DNA of 64,000 bases from Camarhynchus parvulus. Taxonomy: Eukaryota > Chordata > Aves > Passeriformes > Thraupidae. The stretch lies in contig NC_044573.1 of the NCBI RefSeq assembly GCF_901933205.1, positions 112,837,702 to 112,901,701 of the forward strand. The letters run 5' to 3'. Shown one piece after another: positions 1 to 12,600 of this stretch (its first letter is position 1; the number at the start of each line of letters is the position of its first letter). Below the pieces are notes generated by a model. That model was given only the letters and a program-made list of their open reading frames with translations, searched no databases and was not told the origin of the DNA. A program made the translations under genes and the position numbers.

Positions 1-50
1 CTGGCAGTGCAGGGGGGGAAGGGCTGGGCTCTGGCAGCCCTGCCCAGGTG

Positions 51-412
51 CTGCAGGGGGTGGCACTGGCGGGGTGCAGGGGGTGGCACTGACACTTGCA
101 GGGGGTGGCACTGGTGGGGTGCAGGTGGCACTGACAGGATGCAGGGGATGGCACTGGCAGGGGTGCAGGAGGTGGCACTGGTGGGGTGCAGGGGGTGGCA
201 CTGGCAGGGTGACAGGGGGTGGCACTGACAGGGTGCAGGGGATGGCACTGACAGGGTGCAGGGGATGGCACTGGCGGGGTGACAGGGGGTGGCACTGACA
301 GGGTGGCACTGGCGGGGTGCAGGTGGCACTGGCAGGGGTGCAGGGGGTGGCACTGGCGGGGTGCAGGGGGTGGCACTGGCAGGGCCACAGGGGGTGGCAC
401 TGGCGGGGTGCA
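51..412. repeat. minisatellite, about 23-bp unit, in DPYSL5 upstream intron
   Basis: Tandem copies built around GGTGGCACTG(A/G)C(A/G)GGGTGCAGG fill the start of the window. Copies differ by single bases and small indels. The tract ends about 260 bases before the first visible coding exon of DPYSL5, so it lies in the intron or 5' region before that exon. Open frames across it are repeat artefacts. Confidence 0.9.
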
Positions 413-675
413 GCCCGCAGTCCCTGGAGCGGGGCCCTGGCAGGGGGGCAGCCCCAGCCCCTCCTCTGCGCACATTTCCCGGGATAATCCATCCCCACGC
501 CATGCGGGACGCGCAGCCGCGGGCTCAGCCCTGCCCGCCCCGGGGGCACCCCGGGCACGGTGGGCAGCGCGGTGCCCCCATTCTGGGGGGGGCACCCCGG
601 GCACGGTGGGCAGCGCGGCGCCCCCATCCCGGGGCGTGCCGTGCTCACCGCGCTGCCCCCGTGCCCCGCAGCACC

Positions 676-3600
676 ATGATGGCCAACGCGGCCACCATGC
701 GGATCCTCATCAAGGGCGGCAAGGTGGTCAACGACGACTGCACGCTGGAGGCCGACGTGTACATCGAGAACGGCATCATCCAGCAGGTGGGCCGCGAGCT
801 CATGATCCCCGGCGGCGCCAAGGTCATCGACGCCACCGGCAAGCTCGTCATCCCAGGCGGCATCGACACCAGCACGCACTTCCACCAGACCTTCATGAAC
901 GCCACCTGCGTCGATGACTTCTACCACGGCACCAAGGTAGCCCCGAGCCCTGCCCTGCCCTGCCCTGCCCCGCGGGGGCTGCTCCGCAGGGCCATGGTGG
1001 CACTGTGTCCCCGTGTCCCCATCCACCACGTCCCCTCCTCCCATGCTGCGCCGAGGCACCCTGTGCCAGCTCGGCCACCGCCCCGTGCCGGTGTCACCGT
1101 GCACTGAGTGTCGCTGCCTGGGCCAGCCCAGGATTGTCCCCGCAGCTTGTCCCACTGTCCCCAGTGCCCACACAGAGCGGCCATTGTGCCAGGCCAGCAC
1201 TGGCCGTGCCTGTCCCCAGGCTGTCCCTGGGCTGTGCCCAGGCTGTGCCCGGTGTCCCTGGGCAGGGGGCTCAGCGCTGTGCTGATAGCAAGGACCCCGT
1301 GCAATGCCACGGGTGCCAATGCCAGCCCCGCTCCGTGTCACTGTCACCCGCCTCGTGGCAGCCCCAGGCCGGCAGCTCCCGAGAGCGCCGATGGGCAAAG
1401 GAGCTTTGGGGATTAGCGGGGCAGGGTGAGCCGGGGACAGCGGCGGTGCCACCGCGCCTGCCCTGCCGCCCACGCTGCCGGGGAACGGGGGGGCTCCCCG
1501 CAGCCGCAGGGCACCCGGGGCTCTGTGCTGGGGCTCCCGGGGCACCCCCGACCCACCCTGGGCTCCCTGAGCACCCCAAACCCACCCGGGCCCCCACACC
1601 CGGGGCTCTGTGCTGGGGTCCCTGAGCACCCCAAGCCCACCGGGGGGCTCCTGCGCTTCCTGAGCACCCCAAACCCACCCGGGGCTCCCTGGGCACCCCA
1701 AACCCACCCGGGGCTCCGTGCCTGGGGTCCCTGGGCACCCCAAACCCACCCGGGGCTCCGTGCCGGGGCTCCCTGAGCACCCCAAACCCACCCGGGGCTC
1801 CCTGGGCACCCCAAACCCACCCGGGGCTCCGTGCCGGGGCTCCCTGAGCACCCCAAACCCACCCGGGGCTCCCTGGGCACCCCAAACCCACCCGGGGCTC
1901 CGTGCCGGGGCTCCCTGAGCACCCCAAACCCACCCGGGGCTCCCTGGGCACCCCAAACGCAGTGCTCGGGCTGGGGGGGGCAGTGGGTGCTCCGGCATGG
2001 CAGGATGGGGCTCTCCAGATGTGCCGTGCCCCCAGATGTGCTGCTGCACAGGGGCAGCCATTGGCGGGGCCGGGGGGATGCGGGGGTCCCTCCCTGCGCC
2101 CAGGACCCCCCCAGGGCTGCGGGCAGGGCAGGGCCGGTGCCGGGCAATGAGCACTGAGCCCCCCGCGGTGCCCGTGCCCCCCGTGCAGGCTGCGCTGGTG
2201 GGGGGCACGACCATGATCATCGGGCACGTCCTGCCCGACAAGGAGACGTCGCTGCTGGACGCCTACGAGAAGTGCCGCAGCCTGGCCGACCCCAAGGTGT
2301 GCTGCGACTACGCCCTGCACATGGGCATCACCTGGTGGGCGCCCAAGGTGAGTGGGGCACGGCTTCGGGAGCAGCTGCCGGGGCTAATTCCCAGCCCCGC
2401 TGATCCCATTAGCCGCCCGGGGGCTGGGCTGAGCCCCCAGGATGCCTTTTGAGCTGCCCTGAGCCGGGCTCAGCGGGACAGGGGCTCAGGGTGCCCCGGG
2501 ACAAGGGGTCCCTGCGGGGCCGAGCCCCTCGCTGGGGCAGGGAAGGCGCTGCTGCTGCTGCCCTATGGAGGGGAGCGGGGTGCCCAGCCTGGGGGATCCC
2601 CCGCGCACAGCAGGACCCCCGCGGGGTGGCAGGCAGGGCGGGTGAGCAGCCCCCGTCCCACGCACGCTCAGCCCCTGCAATCCCCTCAAAGCTGCCGCAG
2701 GGGGATCAGCCCCGGCTGTGCTGCAGGGAGACCCCGGCCCTGACCCCCCCAGCAGGGCAGGGGCACCCCCCGGGGGCAGGAAAATCCCTTCTGCCCCCCC
2801 CAGCGTCTGTCGCTCCCCGTGTCACCCCCAAATCCCCATGCCGTGTCCCCAGGGGGCGGCGGGGGCCCCTCAGGGGTGAGGCCCCGCCCTGAGCCCGCTC
2901 CCCGGCAGGTGAAGGCAGAGATGGAGACGCTGGTGCGGGAGAAGGGCGTGAACTCCTTCCAGATGTTCATGGCCTACAAGGAGCTGTACATGCTGCGGGA
3001 CAGCGAGCTGTACCAGGTGCTGCGCGCCTGCCGCGACATCGGCGCCATCGCCCGCGTGCACGCCGAGAACGGCGAGCTGGTGGCCGAGGTGAGGGGGGCA
3101 CGGGGGCGGCGGGCACCCGGCTGGGCAGCAGGGCCTCCGCCCTGACCCCTGCTCCGCCCTGACCCCCCAAATCCCCAGGGAGCCAAGGAAGCGCTGGACC
3201 TGGGCATTACGGGGCCGGAGGGCATCGAGATCAGCCGGCCTGAGGAGGTAGGTGGTGGTGGCACCGTGATGGCACCGTGATGGCACCGTGATGGCACCGT
3301 GCCACCGGGGTGGGGCTGGCAGGGCCAGGACATCCTGCGGCTGCCACCGCCCGTCCCCGTGGTGCCACCCGTGCGTGTCACTGTGTCACGCCGGCTCTCT
3401 CTGCAGCTGGAGGCCGAGGCCACGCACCGTGTCATCACCATCGCCAACCGGGTGAGTGTCCCGAGCGTGGGGGGCTGCACCGGCCCCGCGGGGGTCCCCG
3501 TGCCCCCAGGGGGCTGGGCACCACGGGGACAGTGCCACTGACCCCCTCTCTGCAGACCCACTGCCCCGTGTACCTGGTGAACGTGTCCAGCATGTCCGCG

Positions 3601-6600
3601 GGGGACGTCATCGCCGCTGCCAAGATGCAGGGTAGGGGACACGGGGGGGACACAGGGGGGACATGGGAGGGGGGACACAGGGGGGGGGGGACACAGGGGG
3701 ACACGGGGGGACACAGGGGGGACACAGGGGGGACACGGGGGGGACACAGGGGGACACGGGGGGGGACACGGGAGGGGACATGGGGGGACACAGGGACACC
3801 TCTCTCCCCAGCACAGCCGTGGGCAAGGGGCACCCCTGGGGGGACAGGAAAGCCACGGGCACGGCTCACACCTGGGCTGGGGGGAGATGGGTGTGGATTG
3901 TGGGGCTGCGGGCGGGCAGAGACACACGGACACGGGCACGGACAGACACACGGACATGGGCATGGACAGACACACGGGCATGGGCACGGACACGGGCACA
4001 GACAGACACATGGGCATGGACAGACACAATGGACATGGGCACGGACAGACACACGGACATGGACAGACACACAGACAGACACACGGACATGGGCATGGAC
4101 AGGCACACGGACATGGGCACGGACAGACACATGGGCATGGGCATGGACACGGGCACAAACAGACATACGGACATGGACAGACACACAGACACACGGACAT
4201 GGGCACGGACAGACACATGGGCATGGGCATGGACATGGGCACAGGACAGACACACAGGCATGGACAGACACATGGACAGACACACAGACACACGGGCATG
4301 GACATGGGCACAGACAGACACATGGGCATGGGCATGGACAGACAGACAGGCATGGACAGACACATGGACAGACACACAGGCAGACATGGGCACAGACAGA
4401 CACATGGAGAGATATGGGCACGGACAGACACATGGACATGGGCACGGGCACGGGCAGACACACGGACAGATATGGTCACAGACAGACACACGGACATGGG
4501 CGCAGACAGACACACGGACACAGACTGACACATGGACAGATATGGGCACAGACAGACAGACACACGGGCAGAGACAGACACATGGACACGGGCACAGACA
4601 CACGGGCACGACAGACACACGGGCACGGACAGACACACGGGCAGGGACAGACACATGGGAACTCGGGTCTCCCTGTGGGGCCGTGCCCTAGCACAGGTGA
4701 GCACACCTGGGCCCCCAGCTCTGCTCCTGCACTGGAGACACAGAGGGGACACACATGTGAGCACACATGTGACACACACAGGACACGCACAGTACACACA
4801 CCTGATCACACACAGGGGACACACACAGGACACACACCTGAGCACACACAGGTCACACACAGATCACACACAGATCACACACAGGACACACACACTGAGC
4901 ACACACAGGTCACACACAGATCACACACAGGTGTCACACACAGGTCACACACAGGTCACACACATGGGACACGACACACACAGGACACACATCTGAACAC
5001 ACACGGTCACACACAGGGACACACACAGGTCACACACAAGCACACACAGGTCACACACAGGTCACACACGTGATCACACACAGGGGACACACACCTGAGC
5101 ACACACAGGTCACACACAGGTCACACACAGGACACACACAGGTCACACACAGGTCCTGCCCCGCAGGAGCACACGCTCTGTGCCCCCACAGATCCCCGCA
5201 CAGCCGTGTCACACACAGGTCTTCCCCCAGGGATGGTTGCACACAGAGACACACCCCGGAGAGCACACCACCGGTCGTACTACCACCAGGACTGGTTCCA
5301 CGCCGCACACCGGGGCACACCGGTCACACACAAGTCACACACAGGGACACCAGTCCCTGCCTACCCATGAGCCTGCACGCCACGTAGGCCTCACCACGGG
5401 TGTGCGCACACCGCCCCCGGGGACCCCACCCGGTCGCACACAGGTTCACCCACAGGTCACCCCATCCCTGCCCCGGGCACCCCATTACTGCCCCCAGGGC
5501 TCCCCATCCCCCGCCGGTAGCGGGGGCCCCTGCCCCGGGCACCCCCCTGGCACTGCCCCCGTGGCACCCCATCCCCGCCCGGAAGCGTGCCCCCCCCGGC
5601 CCCCGGGTGGCACGCACCCGACCCCAGGACCGGATCCCCCCGCCCGCTGTGCCGACGCTGCCCCTGGCACCCCATCCCCCCCCTCTGCCTACCCCATCCC
5701 TGCCCCGGGCACCCCATCCCTGCCCCGGAGTGCCCCTCCCTGCCCCGGGCACCCCATCCCTGCCCCGGGTACCCCATCCCTGCCCCGGGTGTGCCAACCT
5801 GCCCCGGGTACCCCATCCCTGCCCCGGGCACCCCATCCCTGCCCTGAGTGCCCCTCCCTGCCCCTGGCACCCCATCCCTGCCCCGGGGTACCCCATCCCT
5901 GCCCCGGGCACCCCATCCCTGCCCCGGTGTGCCGACCTGCCCCGGGCACCCCATCCCTGCCCCGGGTGTGCCGACCTGCCCCGGGTACCCCATCCCTGCC
6001 CCGGGGCACCCCATCCCTGCCCCTGGCACCCCATCCCTGCCCTGGGCACCCCATTACTGCCCCAGGGCACCCCATTACTGCCCCAGGGCACCCCATCCCT
6101 GCCCCGGGTGTGCCACCCTGCCCCTGGGACACCCCATCCCTGGCACCCCATTACTGCCCCAGGGCACCCCATCCCTGCCCCGGGTGCCCCATCCCTGCCC
6201 CTGGCACCCCATCCCTGCCCCGGCACCCCATTACTGCCCCAGGGCACCCCATCCCTGCCCCGAGTGCCCCTCCCTGCCCCTGGCACCCCATCCCTGCCCC
6301 TGGCACCCCATTACTGCCCCAGGGCACCCCATCCCTGCCCCGGGCACCCCATTACTGCCCCAGGGCACCCCATCCCTGCCCCGAAGTGCCCCTCCCTGCC
6401 CCTGGCACCCCATTACTGCCCCAGGGCACCCCATCCCTGCCCCAGGCACCTCTCCCTTTCCCTGGGCACCCTGTTCTCTGGGCACCCCATGGTGTGGGTG
6501 CCTCATTCCCCGGAGTGCCCCATTCCCTGGACATCTTGCTCCCTGTGTGCCCTATTCTCCAGGCACCCCATGGTGTGGGTACCCCATTCCCAAGTCCTGG

Positions 6601-9600
6601 GCTCCCTGGGCACCCCATGGCAGGGGTACCCCATTCCCCAGGCACCCCATGGCAAGGGTGCCCCATTCCCTGGACACTGAGCTCCCTGGGCACCCCATGG
6701 CAGGGGTACTCCATTCCCCAGGCACCCCATGGCAGGGGTGCCCCATTCCCCGAGTCCCAGGCTCCCTGGGCACCCCAAGCAGCCCCGGCAGCGCCACCCC
6801 CCAGCCTGCTGTGCCCCCACAGTGACACGTTGAACATCGTGGCCTCGGACCACCGGCCCTTCAGCACCAAGCAGAAGGCCATGGGCAAGGAGGACTTCAC
6901 CAAGATCCCCCACGGCGTCAGCGGGGTGCAGGACCGCATGAACATCATCTGGGAGCGTGGCGTGGTAGGGCACTGCTGCCCGGGCACGGGGCTGGGGCTC
7001 CCTGCTGGATGGGACATCCCACCAGGGGCTGTGCCCCCCTGGCACCAGGGCAAGGAGCTGCCCAGAGCTGCCCTGGGCACGGGGCTGGGGGCTCACGGGG
7101 GCCCTGCTGGATGGGACATCCCACCAGGGGCTGTGCCCCGCTGGCACCAGGGCAGTGGGCAAGGAGCTGCCCAGTGGGGCCTGGCGAGGATCCCAACCCC
7201 GCAGCACACCTGGGATTTTTGGGGGGTGGGGGGTGACAGGGAGGGCCACAGCCCACACATGCTGTCCCCACTGCGGTGTCAGGTGGGGGGCAAGATGGAC
7301 GAGAACCGCTTCGTGGCCGTGACCAGCTCCAACGCCGCCAAGCTCCACAACCTGTACCCGCGCAAGGGCCGGATCATCCCCGGCGCCGACGCCGACGTCG
7401 TGGTCTGGGACCCCGAGGCCACCAAGTAGGTGCAGCCTGTCACACGTCCCGGCTAGAAGGTGACAGTGGGGGGTGACAGTCCCCCCCGGGGGCTCCGCAG
7501 GATCCCAGCTACCGGGAGGCGCAAAGCGGAACAAACGGACAGCAGCAGCAGCACGGGCCTGGGGGGCGCTGGGTTCCTTCATTTGATGTTACACTCCCGA
7601 GTCTCGGGTCCCAGGCCATGAGCTGGGGGCAAACAACAGCTTATAAAGGGGGGAGGTCTCAAGGGAGGATGCGATGTCCAGCTAATCAGGAGAACTGGGG
7701 GTGGAACACAAGGGCGAGGGATACAAGGGAGGAGAAGTGCTTGGGACAGGAGGGGTTAACAGCTGGGTGTGGGAGGAAGGGGTTTGAAGCTTGGCAGAAG
7801 GGTAGCTAAGTAGCACAGCCATAAACCACCGACACCTGGCTCAACTGAATAACAAAGCCAAGTCTGTGTCCCCCCAAAAGCAGGGGGAAAAGCCCAAATA
7901 ACTACCGAACAACAAATCAAACAATAACCTGTAAAACAAAACCACACTGCAACAGTGCTGGGGCGGCTGGGAACGGCTCCCGTGCCCCCTGCGCAGGCGG
8001 TGACAGCCCCGTCCCTGTGTCCCTGTGCCCAGGACGGTGTCTGCCAGCACGCAGGTGCAGGGCGGGGACATCAACCTGTACGAGAACATGCGGTGCCACG
8101 GCGTGCCCCTGGTCACCATCAGCCGCGGGCGCGTGGTCTACGAGAACGGCGTCTTCATGTGCGCCGAGGGCACGGGCAAGTTCTGCCCGCTGCGCTCCTT
8201 CCCCGACGTGGCCTACAAGAAACTGGTGCAGCGCGAGAAGGTACGGGCGGGGCAGCGCTGCCGGGCCGGCGGGACGGGGCGGGACGGGGCGGGACGGGGC
8301 TGTGCCAGAGCGGTGTGAGAGCGGTGCCAGGGCTGTGCCAGGGCTGTGCCAGAGCGGTGCTGTGGCTGTGCCAGGGCTGTGCCAGAGCGGTGCCAGGGCT
8401 GTGCTGTGGCTGTGCCAGGGCTGTGCTGTGGCTGTGCCAGGGCTGTGCCAGGGCTGTGCCAGAGCAGTGCTGTGCCAGAGCTGTGCCAGGGCTGTGCCAG
8501 AGCGGTGCAATGGCTGTGCTGTGGCTGTGCCAGAGTGGTGCCAGGGCTGTGCCAGGGCTGTGCCAGAGCAGTGCCAGAGCTGTGCCAGGGATGTGCCAGG
8601 GCGGTGTGAGAATGGTGCCAGAGCTGTGCCAGGGCGGTGCCAGAGCAGTGCCGGGCTGTGCCAGGGTTGTGCCAGGGCTGTGCCAGAGCGGTGCCAGGGC
8701 TGTGCCAGAGCAGTGCTGTGGCTGTGCCAGGGCTGTGCCAGAGCGGTGCCAGGGCTGTGCCAGGGTTGTGCCAGGGTTGTGCCAGGGCTGTACCAGAGCA
8801 GTACAGAGCAGTGCCAGGGCGGTGCCAGGGCTGTGCCAGGGCTGTGCCAGAGCAGTGCCAGGGTTGTGCCAGGGCTGTGCCAGGGCGGTGCCAGAGCGGT
8901 GCCGGCGTGCCAGAGCAGTGCTGTGGCTGTGCCAGAGCAGTGCCGTGGCCATGCCATGGCTGTGCCATATTGGTGCCATCACCGTGCTGGAGCAATGCCT
9001 CAGTGAAGGACAGGGCCGCGCCGTGCTGGCTGCTGGAGGGGACCAGGGGCAGTGCCAGAGCAGGCTCTGTGCCAGGCCGGTGCCACGCCATGCCCGGAGC
9101 ACAGAGCAGGGTCCCTGCGGGTCAGCGTGTGGCGCAGGACCCTCCCCTGGTCCTTGCCCGCACGGTGGCACTGCCGAGGACACTTGGGACACTTGTCCCC
9201 ACCCGTGTGTGGCCCATGGCCGTTCCAAGGTGCGTGTTGGCCACCAGGGCTCGCCGTGCCCCCGCCCAGGCTGTGCCCTTTGCTGGCTGTCCCGGGGCAG
9301 CCCCACAGCTCACGGTGTCCCCCGACACAGCGGGACAGGGACACGTCCCTGGGGCTGCCCGCGGTGACACCCGGGAGCTCTGGCACCCCCTGTGCCCGCA
9401 CTGTGCCTGCGGGGGACAGGCTGGCATAGCGAGGGAAGGGGCAGCTCACAGGAAGGCTTGGCCAGCACTGGGGCGCTTCTCGGGAGCTCTGGGTGGCTGA
9501 GGGGGCACAGGGCATTGCATGGGCATGGCTTTGCTTGGCTTGATTTGGCTCGGCTTGGCTTGGCTCGGTTCGGCTCGGCTCGGCTCGGCTTCGGCTCCAC

Positions 9601-12600
9601 CAGGGGCACGGGGCGAGGGGCTGCTCTGCCAGGGCCACCCACCTCCCCCTGCCCCTGCTCCTGCTCCTGCTTTGCACCGGGAGCCCCCCCAGCCCCCCCA
9701 GTCCCTCTCCGAGCGCCCCCTCCCCAGCCCCAGCATGGCCCGGCCCGAGCTCCCCGCCCCGCCCCGCCCGGCCGATCCGCACCCCGCTGCAGGGCCCCGG
9801 TACCCGGCACCCCGAACCCCGGTACCCCGGTACCCCACTCCCCGGTACCCGGTACCCCACACCCCGGTACCCCGGCACCCCGAACCCCGGTACCCGGCAC
9901 CCCGGCCCGGCCCCGGCTGACGCTCCCCGGTACCCCGCTCTCTCCCGGCTCCTCCCCCCCGGCACTTTGAACTCACGCTGTGGACCCGGCACCCGTACCT
10001 GGGGGACGTGGCCGTGGTCGTGCATGCCGGCAAAAGACACCCCGGGACGCCGCTGCCCCGTACCCCCACCCGGCCCGGCCACCGCGGCACGCCCGAACCC
10101 CGGGACCTGCACCCCACCCCCGGTACCCTGTACCCGGCACCGCACACCCGGGCCCCGGGCTGCCCCACACCCCGGACCCCGCTCCCGCCGGGCGTTGTCA
10201 CCCCGGAACCCTCATCGCCCCGCCCGCCGCCTCCTGACGCTCCCCTCCCCCCCCTCCGCCTCCCGGGTCTCCCCATTGCCCCCGGCACCTCCCGGGGTCC
10301 CCTTTGCACCCATCACCTCCTGGGGACGTGGCCGCATCTGCCACGCCGGCAAAAGAGACGTGCCCCGCTGGCCCCCGCCACGCCCACCCGGGTGTCCCCG
10401 CCCCGCAGCACGTGCATGAGGGACCTGCACATTGCCAGCGCCAGCCTGTGTCCCCATTGCGGCCCGGGCCCCTCCCGGGGTCCCCTTGCCCCCACCACCC
10501 CCGGGTGTCGCCCCCGCCGCGCCCATCACCTCCTGAGTGTCCTCATCGCCCCCCGCCACCTCCTGAGTGTCCCCATCGCCCCCCGCACCTCCTGAGTGTC
10601 CCCATCGCCCCCCACCACCTCCCGGGTGTCCCCATTGCCCCCCACCACCTCCCGGGTGTCCCCATTGCCCCCCATCACCTCCTGAGTGTCCCCATTGCCC
10701 CCGCCACCTCCCGGGTGTCCCCATTGCCCCCCGCCACCTCCCGGGTGTCCCCATTGCCCCCCATCACCTCCTGAGTGTCCCCATTGCCCCCGCCACCTCC
10801 TGAGTGTCCCCATTGCCCCCGCCACCTCCCGGGTGTCCCCATTGCCCCCCACCACCTCCCGGGTGTCCCCATTGCCCCCCCATCACCTCCTGGGTGTCCC
10901 CATTGCCCCCCGCCACCTCCCGGGTGTCCCCATTGCCCCCCATCACCTCCCGGGTGTCCCCATTGCCCCCCATCACCCCCCGGGTGTCCCCATTGCCCCC
11001 GCCACCCCCCGGGTGTCCCCATTGCCCCCCATCACCTCCTGAGTGTCCCCATCGCCCCCCGCCACCCCCCGGGTGTCCCCATCGCCCCCCGCCACCCCCC
11101 GCGTGTCCCCATCGCCCCCCGCCACCCCCCGGGTGTCCCCAGTGCCACCGCAGGTGTCCCGCCGTCCCCCCCCAGGGCTGTCCTGTCACCCGCTCCTCCT
11201 GCAGGGGGGGGCGCTCCCAGGGTACCCCAACATCCCCAGGCCCCCTCCCCAAACGCAGCCCCCCCCGGGCAGGGCCGTGGCAGAGCAGGGAGGTGCCCCC
11301 AGCCCCGCAGCTGCAGCCCCCGGCCCGCGCCCCCCTGCGGGCACCGTCCCTCGTGTTGGGGGGGCCTGGGGGGCGGGCCGGGGGCTGGGCCAGCTGGGGG
11401 GTACCGGGGCTGTGCCAGCTTAGGGGGCACCAGGGCTGTGCCAGCTTAGGGAGCACCGGGGGCTGGGCCAGCTTAGGGGGCACCGGGGCTGTGCCAGCTT
11501 GGGGGGCACCGGCGGGCCAGCTGCCAGCACGGGGGTGGAGCTACCGGGGCTGTGCCAGCCGGGGGCACCGGGCTGTGCCGCCGGGGTACTACTGACTGTA
11601 CAGCGGGGCACCGGGGGCTGTGCCAGCCGGGGGCACTAGGGCTGTGCCAGCTTAGAGGGCACCGGGGCTGTGCCAGCTTAGAGGGTACCGGGGCTGTGCC
11701 AGCCAGGGGCACCGGGGCTGTGCTAGCTTGGGGGGCACCGGGGGCTGTGCCAGCCGGGGGCACCGGGGCTGTGCCAGCTTAGGGAGCACCGGGGGCTGGG
11801 CCAGCTTAGGGGGCACCGGGGCTGTGCCAGCTTGGGGGGCACCGCGGGCTGTGCCAGCCGGGGGGTACTACCGGGACTGTGCCAGCCGGGGGCACCGGGG
11901 CTGTGCTAGCTTGGGGGGCACCGGGGGCTCTGCCAGCTTAGGGGGCACCGGGGGCCGCTGCTGCACCGGGCAGCCCCGTCCCCGCGCTGCACCGGGGGCT
12001 CGGTGCCGGCCCGTGGCGCTCGGGGCTCCGCTGGCACCGGCGGCTCTGGCCCCCGGGCACGGCGTGGGCACAGGGGGGACCTGAACGTCAGAGCTGGCAC
12101 AGGGCAGGACCGGGAGGTGCGGTCAGTGCTGGTACGGGGCAGGACTGCGGGAGCTGCGGTCAGGTGCTGGTTGGTGTTGGTCAGTATCGGTCAGTGCTGG
12201 TCAGTGCTGGTCAGCGCTGGTCACTACTGGTCAGTGCCAGTCAGTATTGGTCAGTGCTGGTCAGTGCTGGTCACTACTGGTCAGTGCCGGTCACTACTGG
12301 TCAGTGCCGGTCAGTATTGGTCAGTATTGGTCAGTGCTGGTCAGCGCTGGTCAGTGCTGGTCACTACTGGTCAGTGCCGGTCACTACTGGTCAGTGCCGG
12401 TCAGTATTGGTCAGTATTGGTCAGTCTCACGTCGCAGCACAGCTGTGCTGCCGGGGGTCACACAGCCCCCCCATTCCCGGGGTCACACAGCCCCCCCATT
12501 CCCGGGGTCACACAGCCCCCCCAGTCCCGGGGTCCCGGGGCCGTCCCCAGCCCACCCCCGGCGGCCCCTGTCCGACCGTCCGTGTGTCCGGCAGGTTCTC

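Noticed and set aside
2974..4860. 628-codon Cys/Val-rich open frame on the minus strand
   Set aside because: It is produced by reading the GACAGACACACGGACATGGG minisatellite on the wrong strand and includes antisense DPYSL5 exons 3-6.
5180..7429. 749-codon proline-rich open frame on the plus strand
   Set aside because: It spans the 20-bp CCCCATCCCTGCCCCGGGCA satellite and reads into DPYSL5 exons 8 and 9 without splicing. Only the two real exons are coding.
7917..9367. Long Ala/Gly/Leu- or Cys-rich frames on both strands
   Set aside because: The 11-bp GTGCCAGGGCT repeat has no stops in any frame; the peptides are pure repeat.
9597..9611. A third CTCF-like site (CCACCAGGGGCACG)
   Set aside because: One G is missing from the core AGRKGGC, so it does not fit the consensus.
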